DNA from: Nepenthes gracilis
Taxonomy: Eukaryota > Streptophyta > Magnoliopsida > Caryophyllales > Nepenthaceae
NCBI GenBank assembly: GCA_033239525.1
Contig: BSYO01000031.1
Location: 1,922,001-1,986,000, forward strand
Direction of reading: 5' to 3'
DNA: 64,000 bases
The number at the start of each line of letters is the position of its first letter. Positions within the stretch are counted from its first letter, which is position 1. Both the position numbers and the translations under genes were made by a program. Below, piece after piece: positions 46,001-55,677 of the stretch. The notes beneath the pieces were generated by a model that made no database searches, was not told where the DNA came from, and saw nothing but the letters and a program-made list of their open reading frames with translations.

Positions 46001-48134
46001 TGGTTTCAAGTAGCACTAAAAAAATATCATTGGTAAAAATATTAAATAGAAGACATTAGACTTAGAGTCAAGAAGCCGACATTCATGCAAGAATGAATAC
46101 CCGTAAACCTTCCTCTCTAAAGATATCTTTAGTTGCTTGCAACATTCCAGTGTATTTTGATGGTGCATAAACATTTCTCCGAGGCAAGGCCCATGCAGTA
46201 GTGGGCTCAAGTTGTACCTGTCAATAAATATCAATAAAATAGAAAGTGTCTTAAAGACATGTAACATTCTTAAATGTTCATGAATCAAAGAGCTGTTTCC
46301 TGAAAGTCTTACATGCCAACTGCCCAGATCATAGAATTGCTAGGAAAGCAAATGTGTAAAAAGAGGACACTCCAATGTGCAAGAAGAAGAGATTGCAACC
46401 ACTGATGTGGTTTGCAAAAGATAAAGCCAGATGGTAAAACATGTAGGGCCGAAAAGGAAATCCTTTTTTTGTCTTTATGGATCCGACCAGAGCTCATTCC
46501 ACTTCTAAAGGGCCATGAAATATATCAAAATCATTCTCAACTTGAAAGAAATGATTGCTTAATTAAAGTATTGATTTCAAAATTTGTATATTTTATGGTA
46601 ATTGGGTTGAGTATTGTCCATCAAATTGCTTATCAAAGACCAAATAACATAAACTCTCTATACATGATCGTCACTTATTGATATTGGTAAGCAACCCAAA
46701 GCAATTTGATCATCATGAATTAAATTATAATCAAATTAAATTATAAATTTGAACAATTCTAAATCCGCCTAAAAAAATCCCCGGGATAGAACAGTTATTA
46801 TATGAGGCCTACCTAATACAAGATGTAGAGGAGTATCAAAAGATTGATATTAGCATCATGAGCTGTCCCATATAAATCCAGCAGTTGTTTAGCAGCAGTA
46901 TGGATATCAAAGTTGCCTTTTGATGAAAATTTGATCAAGTTATTTCCAACGCCATCAACCAGGGGTGGCAACACTCCATTTACCAAAGTCAATCTAAGTT
47001 TATCACATTTCCCTTTCACCAAAGATTGAATCCACATGGATTCCTTATTTCAAATATTTGGGGTTCATGCAAGTAGATGCTCCAAAAAATTGTAATCAGA
47101 GCCAACATGCACATTGTGATGATCAAATTTAATTAAGCAACATAGTCTAGGGATTAAACCAATAGGACTGCAGTAAGTTTAAAAAATCCAACAGTCATTT
47201 AGTTAAGCGACACATGGTTTGCTACATGACTTAATGGACATAATGAAGTGTGAATAAACTTGAAGAGAAGATCATATTACCGGCCAGGAACAAAGGGATA
47301 AGAACAAATAGATGTAACAATTAACACTGCCCATCCCCCAAAAAGAGAATACAACCACATAAGAGGGCAGGGAAGATATAAAGATATCAAAAATACATGG
47401 TAGAAATTCAGCAAAAATCAAAGAGAAATACAAGAGTGGGCAAATCAAAATGTTAGAAATGTGAGCTATTACAGGAATGTTTTTCCTAAGGGACACTATA
47501 TATGACCTAATCCTCCAAGATGCCTCACAAACATTGACAAAGAAAATTTTTGGAGATATGGATAACACTATTCAGGATATTACTTGCCAGAAAGAAATAA
47601 GTGGTAAGAGAGGATATAAATAATATAAAAAATTCAATGAAAATAATGGATAAGAAGCATGTGTCCATGAAGCACACGAAGTATACAGACATGGAGAAAA
47701 CAATGACAGAATATGAGTTTAGAATTTGCTACATCTTGTGATTAACGAGTCAACACTGGCTATAACATTGATATCAAACAAAAGCCAAAAATATTGTTGT
47801 AAATGATAATACTGCAAGTATTACAAACCGATATCAAGACAATAGAATAATTTCAATTGCAATATAACATCCTTCAAAGCAAAAACAATCACTATAAAAC
47901 ATCATATATATCAGCTTCAGCAAGATCTTAAATTCCACCAAATGAACAGACAACCAAACCAATTGGCATGCAAAAATTAATTAAAATGCTTGATGCATTG
48001 AGGAAACAAATGTCAACCTGAAACCTAATCTTGATGACATCCAAAGGTGAGGTGACTGTCCGAGAAACACCACCAGCAATTGCTCCTGCAGTGGCATCAA
48101 TCAGTGCCCGTTTCAGCTGACCATGCTCTTCCAT
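24340..48134 (-). CDS. TPC: Mitochondrial thiamine diphosphate carrier (SLC25 family), complete
   Basis: Seven minus-strand exons join in phase: 48134-48018, 46217-46101, 30695-30584, 28927-28800, 27028-26876, 25973-25827 and 24558-24340. They total 993 bp, 330 residues plus TAA. All introns are GT-AG. The product has three mitochondrial-carrier repeats with signatures [11 protein letters not shown] (residues 29-39), YPFDLIRT (142-149) and [11 protein letters not shown] (248-258), plus [12 protein letters not shown] and [16 protein letters not shown]. It closely matches Arabidopsis thiamine-diphosphate carriers (At5g48970, At3g21390; ~335-340 residues), inner-membrane proteins that bring cytosolic thiamine diphosphate to matrix dehydrogenases. 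The ATG at 48134 gives the usual N-terminus ([10 protein letters not shown]). The gene spans 23.8 kb because intron 2 is 15.4 kb and contains a complete gypsy element; the other introns are 0.9-1.8 kb. The last exon has a broken duplicate downstream. The exact substrate is inferred from orthology. Confidence 0.95.
25015..25525. mobile_element. MITE-like element in intron 6 of the carrier gene
   Basis: The left end (gcatgtttgatagagtgtaat) is roughly complementary to the right end (attttattccatcaactaaacgcatc). This resembles the gtttg...caaac-type terminal repeats of non-autonomous plant DNA transposons. No coding sequence. It includes an (AT)n run at about 25304-25329. Ends are approximate and no clear target duplication was fixed. 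Confidence 0.4.
26085..26240. repeat. 78-bp tandem duplication in intron 5 of the carrier gene
   Basis: Two units both contain ccatgaagatatttc and gcatttagagtccaaatttt, offset by 78 bp. No function is visible. Confidence 0.8.
26570..26815 (-). mobile_element. Copy 1 of a dispersed AT-rich MITE-like repeat (intron 5)
   Basis: The sequence tatcaatattagtaccagtc ... is the reverse complement of the end of the plus-oriented copies (accaatactgatatttt, at 28690-28730). It is rich in gatatcg/cgatatc half-palindromes. The right edge is 61 bp from the exon 5 donor. Confidence 0.55.
27140..27440 (-). mobile_element. Copy 2 of the dispersed AT-rich repeat (intron 4)
   Basis: It has the same orientation and landmarks as copy 1: catggataaaaacattggtatc at the start and tatcggccaatatattac inside. 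It lies about 110 bp upstream of the exon 5 acceptor. Confidence 0.55.
27590..27832 (+). mobile_element. Copy 3 of the dispersed AT-rich repeat (intron 4)
   Basis: Opposite orientation to copies 1 and 2. It ends with accgatatatattatacgata ... catttt(c)atccatgg, shared with 28620-28732 and 45920-46005. With copy 2 it forms a loose inverted pair in the same intron. Confidence 0.55.
27948..28086. repeat. 69-bp tandem duplication in intron 4
   Basis: Units starting tttctaaacac(a/t)aacacc at 27948 and 28017 differ at only two or three positions. Both contain gtgaatatggggtcaattga. Confidence 0.9.
28490..28732 (+). mobile_element. Copy 4 of the dispersed AT-rich repeat (intron 4)
   Basis: It has the same orientation as copy 3. 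It includes atattgatatatattatccg and ends caatactgatatttttattcatgg, about 70 bp upstream of the exon 4 donor side. Confidence 0.55.
28928..30583. other. Intron 3 of the carrier gene: no gene; one SINE-like and one MITE-like patch
   Basis: 29035-29405 is an A/T-rich stretch starting gtgtgtttagttttaagaa, typical of degenerate MITE ends. 29694-29765 contains cctcagtgataaggcgc, which resembles an RNA polymerase III A box of tRNA-derived SINEs, but no convincing B box follows. A (ttg)n run lies near 30285-30303. The rest shows nothing recognisable. Confidence 0.4.
30785..31635. mobile_element. Possible MITE-bounded segment with captured gene-like sequence (intron 2)
   Basis: The left edge (tttgttaggatggaataaaa) is roughly complementary to the right edge (ttctattaaccaaacttagc), as in non-autonomous DNA transposons. 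The middle holds a codon-like, GC-richer stretch with an acidic reading frame (31101-31404). Ends are approximate. Confidence 0.35.
31101..31404 (+). pseudogene. Acidic repeat reading frame of unknown origin
   Basis: The frame is open for about 100 codons without a good start. It reads [15 protein letters not shown]..., then two near-identical 17-residue units beginning [13 protein letters not shown] (31259-31361). An ATG in another frame at 31008 precedes it with about 30 further codons, so a frameshifted fragment of a captured gene is possible. It matches no family I know, and low-complexity chance is possible. Confidence 0.35.
31640..32724. other. AT-rich part of intron 2 left of gypsy element 2
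   Basis: No gene is visible. 31955-32420 is a poly-A/T-rich stretch with attagaattggaattt-like runs, possibly an old MITE. The last 35 bases (cattgatataaatatcgg...) look like the edge of the dispersed AT-rich repeat that resumes at 45786. Confidence 0.4.
32725..33689 (+). mobile_element. 5' LTR of gypsy element 2
   Basis: It starts TGATGGATCCAGTG and ends ccaaggacgcatca. It matches 44757-45773 along its length (for example cccatgc...ggacgccact, gtgatgggcaaacaaagaaaggcaac). Confidence 0.88.
33749..35482 (+). pseudogene. gag: gag of gypsy element 2 (broken)
   Basis: ATG at 33749 ([14 protein letters not shown]), open to 34411, then continued in another frame ([16 protein letters not shown]...). 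Stops at 34510 (TAA) and 34615 (TAG) stand where element 1 or its family has glutamine. A zinc-knuckle-like remnant near 35140-35220 ([19 protein letters not shown]) matches the element 1 segment. The homologous order shows it is gag. Confidence 0.85.
35490..39170 (+). pseudogene. pol: pol of gypsy element 2: protease, RT, two RNase H, integrase (broken)
   Basis: Protease near 35500-35820 has DNE (35543) instead of D-T/S-G. RT at about 36170-36860 keeps FVDD in a shifted frame near 36640. RNase H reaches about 37440, and the second RNase H has [18 protein letters not shown] and YSDSELVIN (about 37610-37720). Integrase spans about 38070-39070 with H-H-C-C remnants (CGSH, CKNCQ), FDILGP, VTDNEIQ and NGQVKVIN. 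The catalytic glutamate of NGQxE is AAA (Lys) at 38580. Many stops and indels. Confidence 0.87.
39884..41896 (-). pseudogene. Antisense gene (aORF 1) of gypsy element 2, spliced, decayed
   Basis: ATG 41896 ([10 protein letters not shown]), open to 41483 with [20 protein letters not shown]...[16 protein letters not shown] shared with element 1. A broken middle part follows (FFLVTPYRW...[12 protein letters not shown] near 41460-41250). A 74-bp GT-AG intron (40419-40346, after GAG) then leads to a heptad-rich exon ([33 protein letters not shown], about 40345-40100). TATA-like tttaaataag at 41977-41986 on the plus strand (cttatttaaa on the coding strand). Stops inside are mostly TAG/TGA. Function unknown. 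Confidence 0.7.
42430..43266 (-). pseudogene. Second antisense gene (aORF 2) of gypsy element 2, spliced, shortened
   Basis: ATG 43266 ([10 protein letters not shown]), with TATA-like ctatttaagc on the coding strand at about 43364-43373. An acidic/serine segment follows, then an 84-bp GT-AG intron (42995-42912) and a coiled-coil exon ([14 protein letters not shown]..., [38 protein letters not shown]). It has the same architecture as aORF 1, but the conserved middle domain is missing. It probably arose by duplication within the element. Confidence 0.6.
43470..44756. other. Non-coding 3' region of gypsy element 2
   Basis: It lies between the second antisense gene and the 3' LTR. Open frames occur on both strands, but none shows a known domain. 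It ends with the polypurine tract tttggcatgagggttag. Confidence 0.55.
44757..45773 (+). mobile_element. 3' LTR of gypsy element 2
   Basis: It starts TGATGGGTCCTGTG after the polypurine tract. The match to the 5' LTR ends near gaatctaagg(a) at about 45768. The following bases cannot be aligned to CA-ending LTRs with certainty. Confidence 0.85.
45786..46010 (+). mobile_element. Copy 5 of the dispersed AT-rich repeat, split by gypsy element 2
   Basis: It contains tatatcggccgatatgac, accgatatatattatccaac and ctgatattttcatccatt, as in copies 3 and 4. Its missing left end may be 32690-32724, on the other side of the gypsy element. It lies about 90 bp from the exon 2 donor. Confidence 0.5.
46218..48017. 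other. Intron 1 of the carrier gene: nothing recognisable
   Basis: Unique-looking AT-rich intron sequence of 1.8 kb. No transposon ends, tandem repeats or conserved reading frames were seen. Confidence 0.5.
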
Positions 48135-49440
48135 CACCGAAACTCCCTTGAATAAGATTAGTACCTAAGATGCTATTATAATAGAAAACTACCACTTGTC
48201 ATTAAATCATATACAGTATCATTAACAATAAACTAATGAACATCACAACATGCATTAACAAATTTTACGATTAGGTGCAACTTATGTTCAGAAGTTAATA
48301 AACGATGTTAACAGGCTTTTATCCCTTTGAGATATAGCATAAAATTGTGTTGTGTAGGATTTCGACAACTAGGTATAATGCTTCAAATTAACCGAAGCTT
48401 CACTGAGCTTACTTTACAATTATCTCTAGTTTTAATAAGTACCTGTACAAAATGATATTCCTATAAACCAATAGAAGATTACCGCTATTCCCATAAGTAC
48501 CTGTACAAACTGACATGATTTTAGCTTTATTGCTAATTAGCTTAGGAAGGATGCGATTTCTTTTGTTTAGAAATTTAGAATGAAATTATTTTGATAGTAA
48601 CAAAATAATTTGTGAAATATGTTAAATGATAACTCATTTTCAAATGGAATTTTGTTCTCTCTACGATAAAAAAAGTATAACATGTTTCCTGTTTTTTTCG
48701 TATCATAAAAATGTCTAACTTCAGATCTTCGATCCATTAACTTTTCCATTTGCGCTATTTACTAGCAGTTTGTGCTCAGGACATAATCCAAGTACTGAAG
48801 ATGACTCTGCTTCAACAATCTAGCTTGGGCTTCTTCATCCTACCTCTGTCCGAGAAACTTCCACTGCACAGACTGGTTTACCTCTTGTCAGATTCAACGC
48901 TCAAATTCACAGGTACGGAGCTCTTCCATCAGTTCAGCAATTTAAAACTTGTGGTGATTTAGTAACCAAAATGCGAATTTTCATACAATTTGTCCGTCCG
49001 ATAACAATTCGTAAGCTGTTTTAATTTAGATGGATGAGGCACGTCAACTCTACTCCGCTCTTTCTCCTATAGAATGCTACAGGCATTTTGTGCTCAGATT
49101 AATGGGTAAACAAAACAAAAACGGACATTGTAGTTAGGAGGAAGATTTCCAAAACAAATGGAAAGTTAGGAAATTGTACTAGCACCAGGAACCATTCTAA
49201 AAATATGTCGAATTATATAAGATGTTTCGAAACACAGAAATTCTGCCATAACAATTCGCAATAAATCAAATATTTAAAGACGGCATACTTGCAACCATTT
49301 GCACGTTGTTGTTCGCCATCATCTCCCTTTTCCTTCTGATTCACCGACTATTGCTCCCCTTGGTTTCGCTGCAAACCCTAACGTTGTCTTCACGACAGAG
49401 GGGAATTTGGCGGAAAAAAGGTCAGCCACAAGAAGCTCAA
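48135..49440 (-). promoter_or_regulatory. 5' untranslated region and promoter candidate of the carrier gene
   Basis: An acceptor-like ctattataatagcatcttag precedes 48164 on the gene strand, 30 bp before the ATG. A plausible non-coding first exon lies near 49290-49400, ending gcaa|gtatgc. A spliced 5' leader is thus possible, inferred from signals only. No TATA box was fixed. Confidence 0.3.
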
Positions 49441-49499
49441 ATGGTCCGTCTTGTCAAAAAATCAATGTAAAGAGGGTTGATTTCAGAGTCTCCATCTAT

Positions 49500-51974
49500 T
49501 CGACTAGTCCTACTAATCTTTAAAAAATATATAATGTCTTAATTTGACTTTGGATTTGTAATTGTTAATTTTTTTTAAGTGAAAGGAAATTAATGTTATG
49601 ATTTAGATCTCCATTTGTTTTCAGAGTATCCCCTTCATTTTTCAAGTCCAATAAAATTGCTTTAATTAGTTATTTTAATATATGTATAATGTGTGAGTTT
49701 TAATTTATAATTTTAATTATAATTAATTAAAGTAAAATAATAAAATTGTTGAGGTCAAATAAAAAATTAGGTCAAAATTAATATTTTAATTGGGTCATAT
49801 CGGATTGAGTGATACTTAACCTACGTTTGATACGTACTCATGCGTGTTTTAAATAGAAGCATGACACATGAAGAATGCCTTTAGGGCATTCGAGTGTACA
49901 TTTAACAGATTGTTCGCGTTCGATGCGTGTCTAAATGACACTTATGTATAATTTGGCAAATTGCCAGCATCTAAGGGACGCTCATATGCTGTAAAGCTTT
50001 TATCTTGGCTCCTGATACACACTTGATTGGTGCACTTGTGTGGTTGTGCATGATCTGCACCTAATTCGTTAACTTGTTATAAAAATACATTTTTTGACCC
50101 TATTTGGGCCATTTTGAGCCGATCTTTAAGAGAATAGAGAGATAAGATCAAGGAGAAGAGAGAAAAGAAGAGAAATAAGTAAGATAAATGAAAATTAAAG
50201 AAAAATTAAGTAATATTTGGAGAAAATCAAGTTAAGATAAATACATCTTAAACCCCACTTTCTTTTATTATTGTTCTTTCTGATCTTTATGAGTATATAT
50301 TATTTTAAATGTTCATACATGTTATAATTATTGGGTTATGAGTTACTCCCATGTAAACTTCATATCTATTGACGTGTTGTCCTATAGCACACACATGTGT
50401 AGTACTGATTTGGAGAAATTGCAAATTAGCGCACGATTTGCGCCTGACACGTGCATAAGTGCCGATTCCAAATTGGATAGCATCTAATGGGCATTCGAGG
50501 GATGCTCAAAGCAGTATTGCCTAATTGTTCAATGTCTGAGGCAAGCTTGAGGGGGTGCTTGTGCAAGAAAATAGTAGGTGCGAGCTCGAAGAGCGCCTGA
50601 GAGGCGCTAGTGCGCCAATCCCAGTGGCACTCGGGTGCAAGGAATGTCCAACGGACACTCGAGCGCCGGCTTGTAATATAAATGCACACTGATGCATTTT
50701 TATACTAAATCACTTTGCAATTCTGAGACATAAAGCGCCGATTTCATGAGAAAAAGAAGAAAAAGAGAGAGAAAATGGAGAAAAGGAAGGTTTGAATATT
50801 CGAGCAAGTTTCAAATCATATTCCAATATCCATCAATATCGGATACGCTATTCTTAAAGTTAAAAATAACATTTTATCAGTTATGTTTTTTTCTTTTTTG
50901 TATTGTATTATTTACTGTTTGAATTTATTTGTAATAAGGTATTATACCCTTATATTTTATAATTTATATAACCAAACTTATTATATAGTGTATATATTTT
51001 GGATGTGTTATCCCATGATTTTTCCCCTTTATTCTAAAGAAAATTTTTCACATAAAATCATGCATTTTTTTCTTATTTATAAATTATTACTTATTATGTG
51101 TTATTAATTAATTCCTTATGGTTTAAATAAGTGGGTTGAATTTCAATAATAATTTCATATCTAAAGTATTTATGCTTTACATGTATAAATTTTTCAAACT
51201 ATTTTCCATTGTAATATTCAAGTTATTTGGACTTTTAATCAAAATGTCATCATTGAATTATTTAACAATTTTAATATACCTTTCATCAAAATGTACATGC
51301 ATAGTTCCTTCAATAGTAGTAGTTCATTTATTATATACCCTATAAGCTTCACTATTTAGTTAATATCTCAGAAAAAAATCTTCATCCATTTTACAACAAA
51401 ATATTTCAAAATTGTCATTGTTATTTAATATAAAAATATTTACAACCAACCTATAATACCAAATTTTAAAGGGTGATTTCTTAAGAATTGGTTTTATAAA
51501 AGTTCTATTTTGTAAGAGAGATGCTTCCACCAAAAAAGTATATAAACATAAGAATTGGTCATCATTCAACAAACTTAAACAATCAACTTGTTGTTTGCAC
51601 AACTCATTTAAAAAAAGTGTATAAATATTTCTCATCCTTTATACAAAGAATATAATAGATATATCATGTTTAATTGCATTAATTTTCATTAAATATAATT
51701 TTATTACCTTTATCACATAATTGACTAATAATAATTATCAACAAGTATGACATCTTTAAAAATTGGTGAGGTACCTTAACCAATGTCACTTATATAAATG
51801 ATTTTATCTTTTAGATTATCTTCAAGTGTGGCTTGTTCTTCATTCTTAATTTTTAAAACTACAATTTGAGATATTACCAACCTTATTTATTGAATATCTG
51901 CCATCTAATGGATTAGTTGATATGTTATTATACTAATATTGACTGTTTTAGTAAAACAGTGTTATTTTATATTC
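49500..51974. other. AT-rich region, possible decayed 5' LTR and leader of the chromovirus
   Basis: 50410-50800 is GC-richer and resembles the layout of the 3' LTR at 55380-55740: a TATA-like region, then aagaagaaaaagagagaga, then a tttgaatattcgag/tttgatacaagg-like stretch. No clean TG/CA end or alignment could be made by eye. Frames between 50883 and 51635 have no known domain; gag should lie here but is not recognisable. Confidence 0.3.
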
Positions 51975-54680
51975 AGGGGGTATGAATTTTTTGAATTCCA
52001 ATGAAACATCAAAAAAAAAGTCAATGTGTGTAATATCAACTTTGCATATAAGTCATTTGATTGGCGATGAGTGTCCAGCGTATTTAACTTACGCCATGTT
52101 TGTTGAGAGTTATAATATGTTTGTTGAGAAGATTCTAATGGTATGTGAATGTGAGAATGTATTTTCGGTGAAATTGCCTAACTTGTCTCGGAATAAAGAG
52201 ATTAATTTTGCTAATTAAAGAATTATTATAAGTGAAATAGTTGAAATATCAATTGCAAGAATTATTTGAGAAATGATTTATTTGACCAAGCATATTGCAT
52301 GGAGAGCTTTAATGATATTTGTGAGAAAAACAAATGGATAGATGATGTTATGTATTAGTTATTGGGAATTAAATAACATCATAATTAAGAAGAAATATCA
52401 TTTATCAATAATTGACGATTTGTTTAATAAATTTCAAGGAACACAAATTTTCTCTAAAATCAATCTACATTTGAGGTATCATTAGTTAAGTATTAAATGA
52501 GAGAACGTATCTAAAATGGCGTTTAGAATAAAATTTGACCATCATGAATTTTTAGTTATACAATTTGGTTTAACTAATGCAGCTGTAACGTTCATGGATA
52601 TTATGAATCGGGATTTTCAACCACACTTGAATCAATTAGTAGTGGTATTTATCAATAATATTTTAATTTATTCGATAAGTTTTGAGGGGCACAAGGCTTT
52701 TTTGAGAATTGCTTTGTCGACACTAAGAGATAGGTAATTATTTATAAAGTTAAAGAATTGTAAATTTTGACTTGAGAGGTCTCTTTTCTTGGGCACGTCA
52801 TTTTGAAAAGGGTATTTGTAAATCCAAAGAAGATCGAAATGATGGCTAATTATGAATGGCCAATGAATATTGTGAAGGTTCGTAGTTTTCTTGGATTCAC
52901 CGGACACTATAGACATTTCATTGAGAATTTTTCAAAAATTATAATATTCTTGACCCGTTTGACTCAAAAGAAATGGCTTTCCATTGGGATGATGATTATG
53001 AGAAAAGTTTTCAAGAGTTGAAGAATTGATTGACCTTTATGCTAATTTTGGCATTTTTAAAGGTATAAAGGTTTATAGTTTATTATGATATTTCAAGAAA
53101 AAGAATTAAGTTATGTTTTAATGTAGCACGATAGGGATATCGCTTGTGGATTGAGACAACTCAAGGTCTATAAGCAAAATTATCCTTCTTATGATTTGGA
53201 ATTGACAGCAGTTATATTTACTTTGAATATTTGCACGCACTACTTATATGAAAATAAGTTTATGATATATTTTGATCACAAAAATTTAAAATATATTTTT
53301 TTATAGAAAGAGATGAATATGAGAGTTGTTTGCCCTAAAAGTATTCGGGATGATGGTCCACATGATGATCCCTGAATGAGAGATACTGGATGGGATGAAG
53401 AATTGTAACATTTGTTTGCACTCCCAAGACTCAAGGATGAAACTATCGTATTTTCATATACAATAGGTAATTATGAAAATGATTAATGAGTCCTAAACGA
53501 ATAATCTGTATTTGATGAAAATTGCAGGAGATCTAAAATTGAGTTACAAGTAAATTTTGAAATTCAAACAAATAAAATTCTCAAATTTCAGAACCATATA
53601 TATGTAACCAATATTAAAGACTTGAAAAAGAAAATTTTGAATGAGACTCATAAAGTGATGTACACCATTCATCCTGAAATCAATAACATGTATCAAAACA
53701 TGAAAAATATTTTTTAATGGAAAGACATGAAGTGGGAGACATCTGCTTACATGGGAATATACATTTTGTGCCAATAGGTTAAGGCTTAATTTCAAAAGCT
53801 TTTAAAAATTTTATAACTATTGCCTATTCTTAGTTGAAAGTGGGAACATATCACCATGAACTTTGTGCCTAATTTATTTAGGATAGTAAGGAATCATGAT
53901 TCAATTTGAGTGATTATAGACATATTGAAGAAATCAACTCATTTTCTTCTTGTGAGGACAAAATTTTACACATTTATATATTAATGAGATTGTGAGATTA
54001 TATGAAATTTTGACTTCAATTGTTATTGATAGAAATTTAAGGTTCGTATCAAAGTTTTGAAAAAAATTTATATAGAAAATTTTGTATAAATATAAAATTT
54101 AGTATGATGTTTCATCTCCAAACAGATAGATAATTAGAGCAGATGATTCAAATTTTAAAAGATATATTGATAGCCTATTTTTTAGAAATAAAGAAAAATT
54201 TGAACAATTATTAACCACTAGCTAAATTCATTTATAATACAACTATTAATTGAATATCAGAATAGCCCATTTGAGATTTTACATTGAAGGAGATGTCGGT
54301 CTCTTATCAATTGGAAAGAAATTGACAATCGTAAACTTTTGGACCCTAATATTATTTGAAACACTTTGGATAAGATCAAACTAATTCGAAATCATTTGAT
54401 AGTTGTGTAGAGTTGTCAGAAGAGTCATGGTAATTGGCAGAGATTTGATTTAATTTTTAAGTTGGGCAATCATATATTTTTAAAGGTATCTTTGATAAAA
54501 GGAATTTCAAATTTTGAGATGAATGAAAAATTGAAACCAATATTCATTGAACAATTTGAGATATTACAAAGAGTTAGAGATATAACTAACAAATTAGCCT
54601 TACATCTCAGTTTGGTTGATTGTCACGATGTGCTTCATGTTTCGATGTTGCAGAAATATTTATTTGATTCCTTGTAAATT
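51975..54680 (+). pseudogene. pol: pol of an old Ty3/gypsy chromovirus (protease end, RT, RNase H, integrase)
   Basis: Motifs in order: protease-RT linker (CPAYLTYAMFVES...NVFSVKLPNLSRNKEINFA, about 52070-52215); RT (YWELNNIIIKKKYHLSIIDDLF, 52347; HHEFLVIQFGLTNA, 52545); active site VFINNIL in place of a DD pair (AATAAT at 52654); WPMNIVKVRSFLGFTGHYRHFIENFSK (about 52855); RNase H to about 53330; integrase zinc region (THKVMYTIHPEINNMYQ, 53650); and the C-terminal GPF-like end (KLKPIFIEQFEIL ... HDVLHVSMLQKY, 54520-54660). Many stops. Composition is much more AT-rich than the Tat elements, consistent with long decay. Confidence 0.85.
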
Positions 54681-55150
54681 ATTGCGTATAAGCTATTACA
54701 AATTAATAATAATTTGACATATATTGGGGCTCTAGTTTAAATTTTGAAAATAAAAGATCAAATTTTATATACCAATGTGATTTCATTAATTAAACTATTT
54801 TGGAGGAATCATTCTTTTGAGATGAACAAAATTTCAAAATTTGAGATGAATGAAAACTTGAAACCAATGTTCATTGAACAATTTGAGATATTACAAAGAG
54901 TTAGAGATGTGACTAACAAATTAGCTTTACATCCCAATTTGGAAAATTGTCACGATGTGCTTCATGTTTCGATGCTGTAGAACTATTTGTTTGATCCCTT
55001 GCAGATTATTGAGTATAAATTGTTACAAATTGACAATAATTTGACATATTTTAAGGTTCTAGTTTAAATTTTGAAAGTAAAAGATCAAATTTCACATACC
55101 AAGGTGATTTTATTGATTAAATAGTTTTGGATAAATCCTTCTTTCAATGA
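54500..55150 (+). repeat. 327-bp tandem duplication of the chromovirus integrase C-terminus and 3' flank
   Basis: ttgagatgaatgaaaa begins both units (54514 and 54841). Both encode IEQFEILQRVRD(I/V)TNKLALH...CHDVLHVSML and both run on through ctctagtttaaattttgaaa-like flank. The second unit has a stop after SML. Confidence 0.85.
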
Positions 55151-55255
55151 AATAACTTAAAAACACGAGGATGAGATTCAAGAGAAGCATCTTTATCTGT
55201 TTACTCATTGAAGTACATAAATTTAGAGGATAAAATTTTATAAATAGAAAAACGT

Positions 55256-55637
55256 TGTAAGGTCCAATATTTTTATTATGATGTATGATATCATTATTAA
55301 ATATATTGGTTCAATTTAAAAAAATAATTATATAATAAAAATTTTTAAAAAATCATATTAAGGGGAATTATGCCCTAGTTGGCGCCTATAGGGCTTTCCA
55401 ATATATTTTAGGTAGTGTACTGGTGCCTAAGGTGCATATATGTTGTTGCTCATATATAGATAAGGTAAAATGTTGACATTTGAGTTTGCTTGATGTGACA
55501 CTTTTGTGCGCCTATGTTTCTGGGTGGCAACCTAATGCGCAGTTCATCAGCGCTTTTGATTTGGGTATTTAAAGGGTTTTCACCTGATTTTAGTTATTTT
55601 GTGTTGGAAAAAAGAGGAGAGGGAAAGAGATGGGATA

Positions 55638-55677
<40 letters not shown>

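Noticed and set aside
47272..47568. 98-codon minus-strand frame in carrier intron 1
   Set aside because: Hydrophobic AT-rich frame without homology or splice context; it is not needed for the carrier reading frame.
51360..51635. 91-codon minus-strand frame as a possible gag or host gene
   Set aside because: Extremely AT-rich, no motif, and opposite in strand to the chromovirus.
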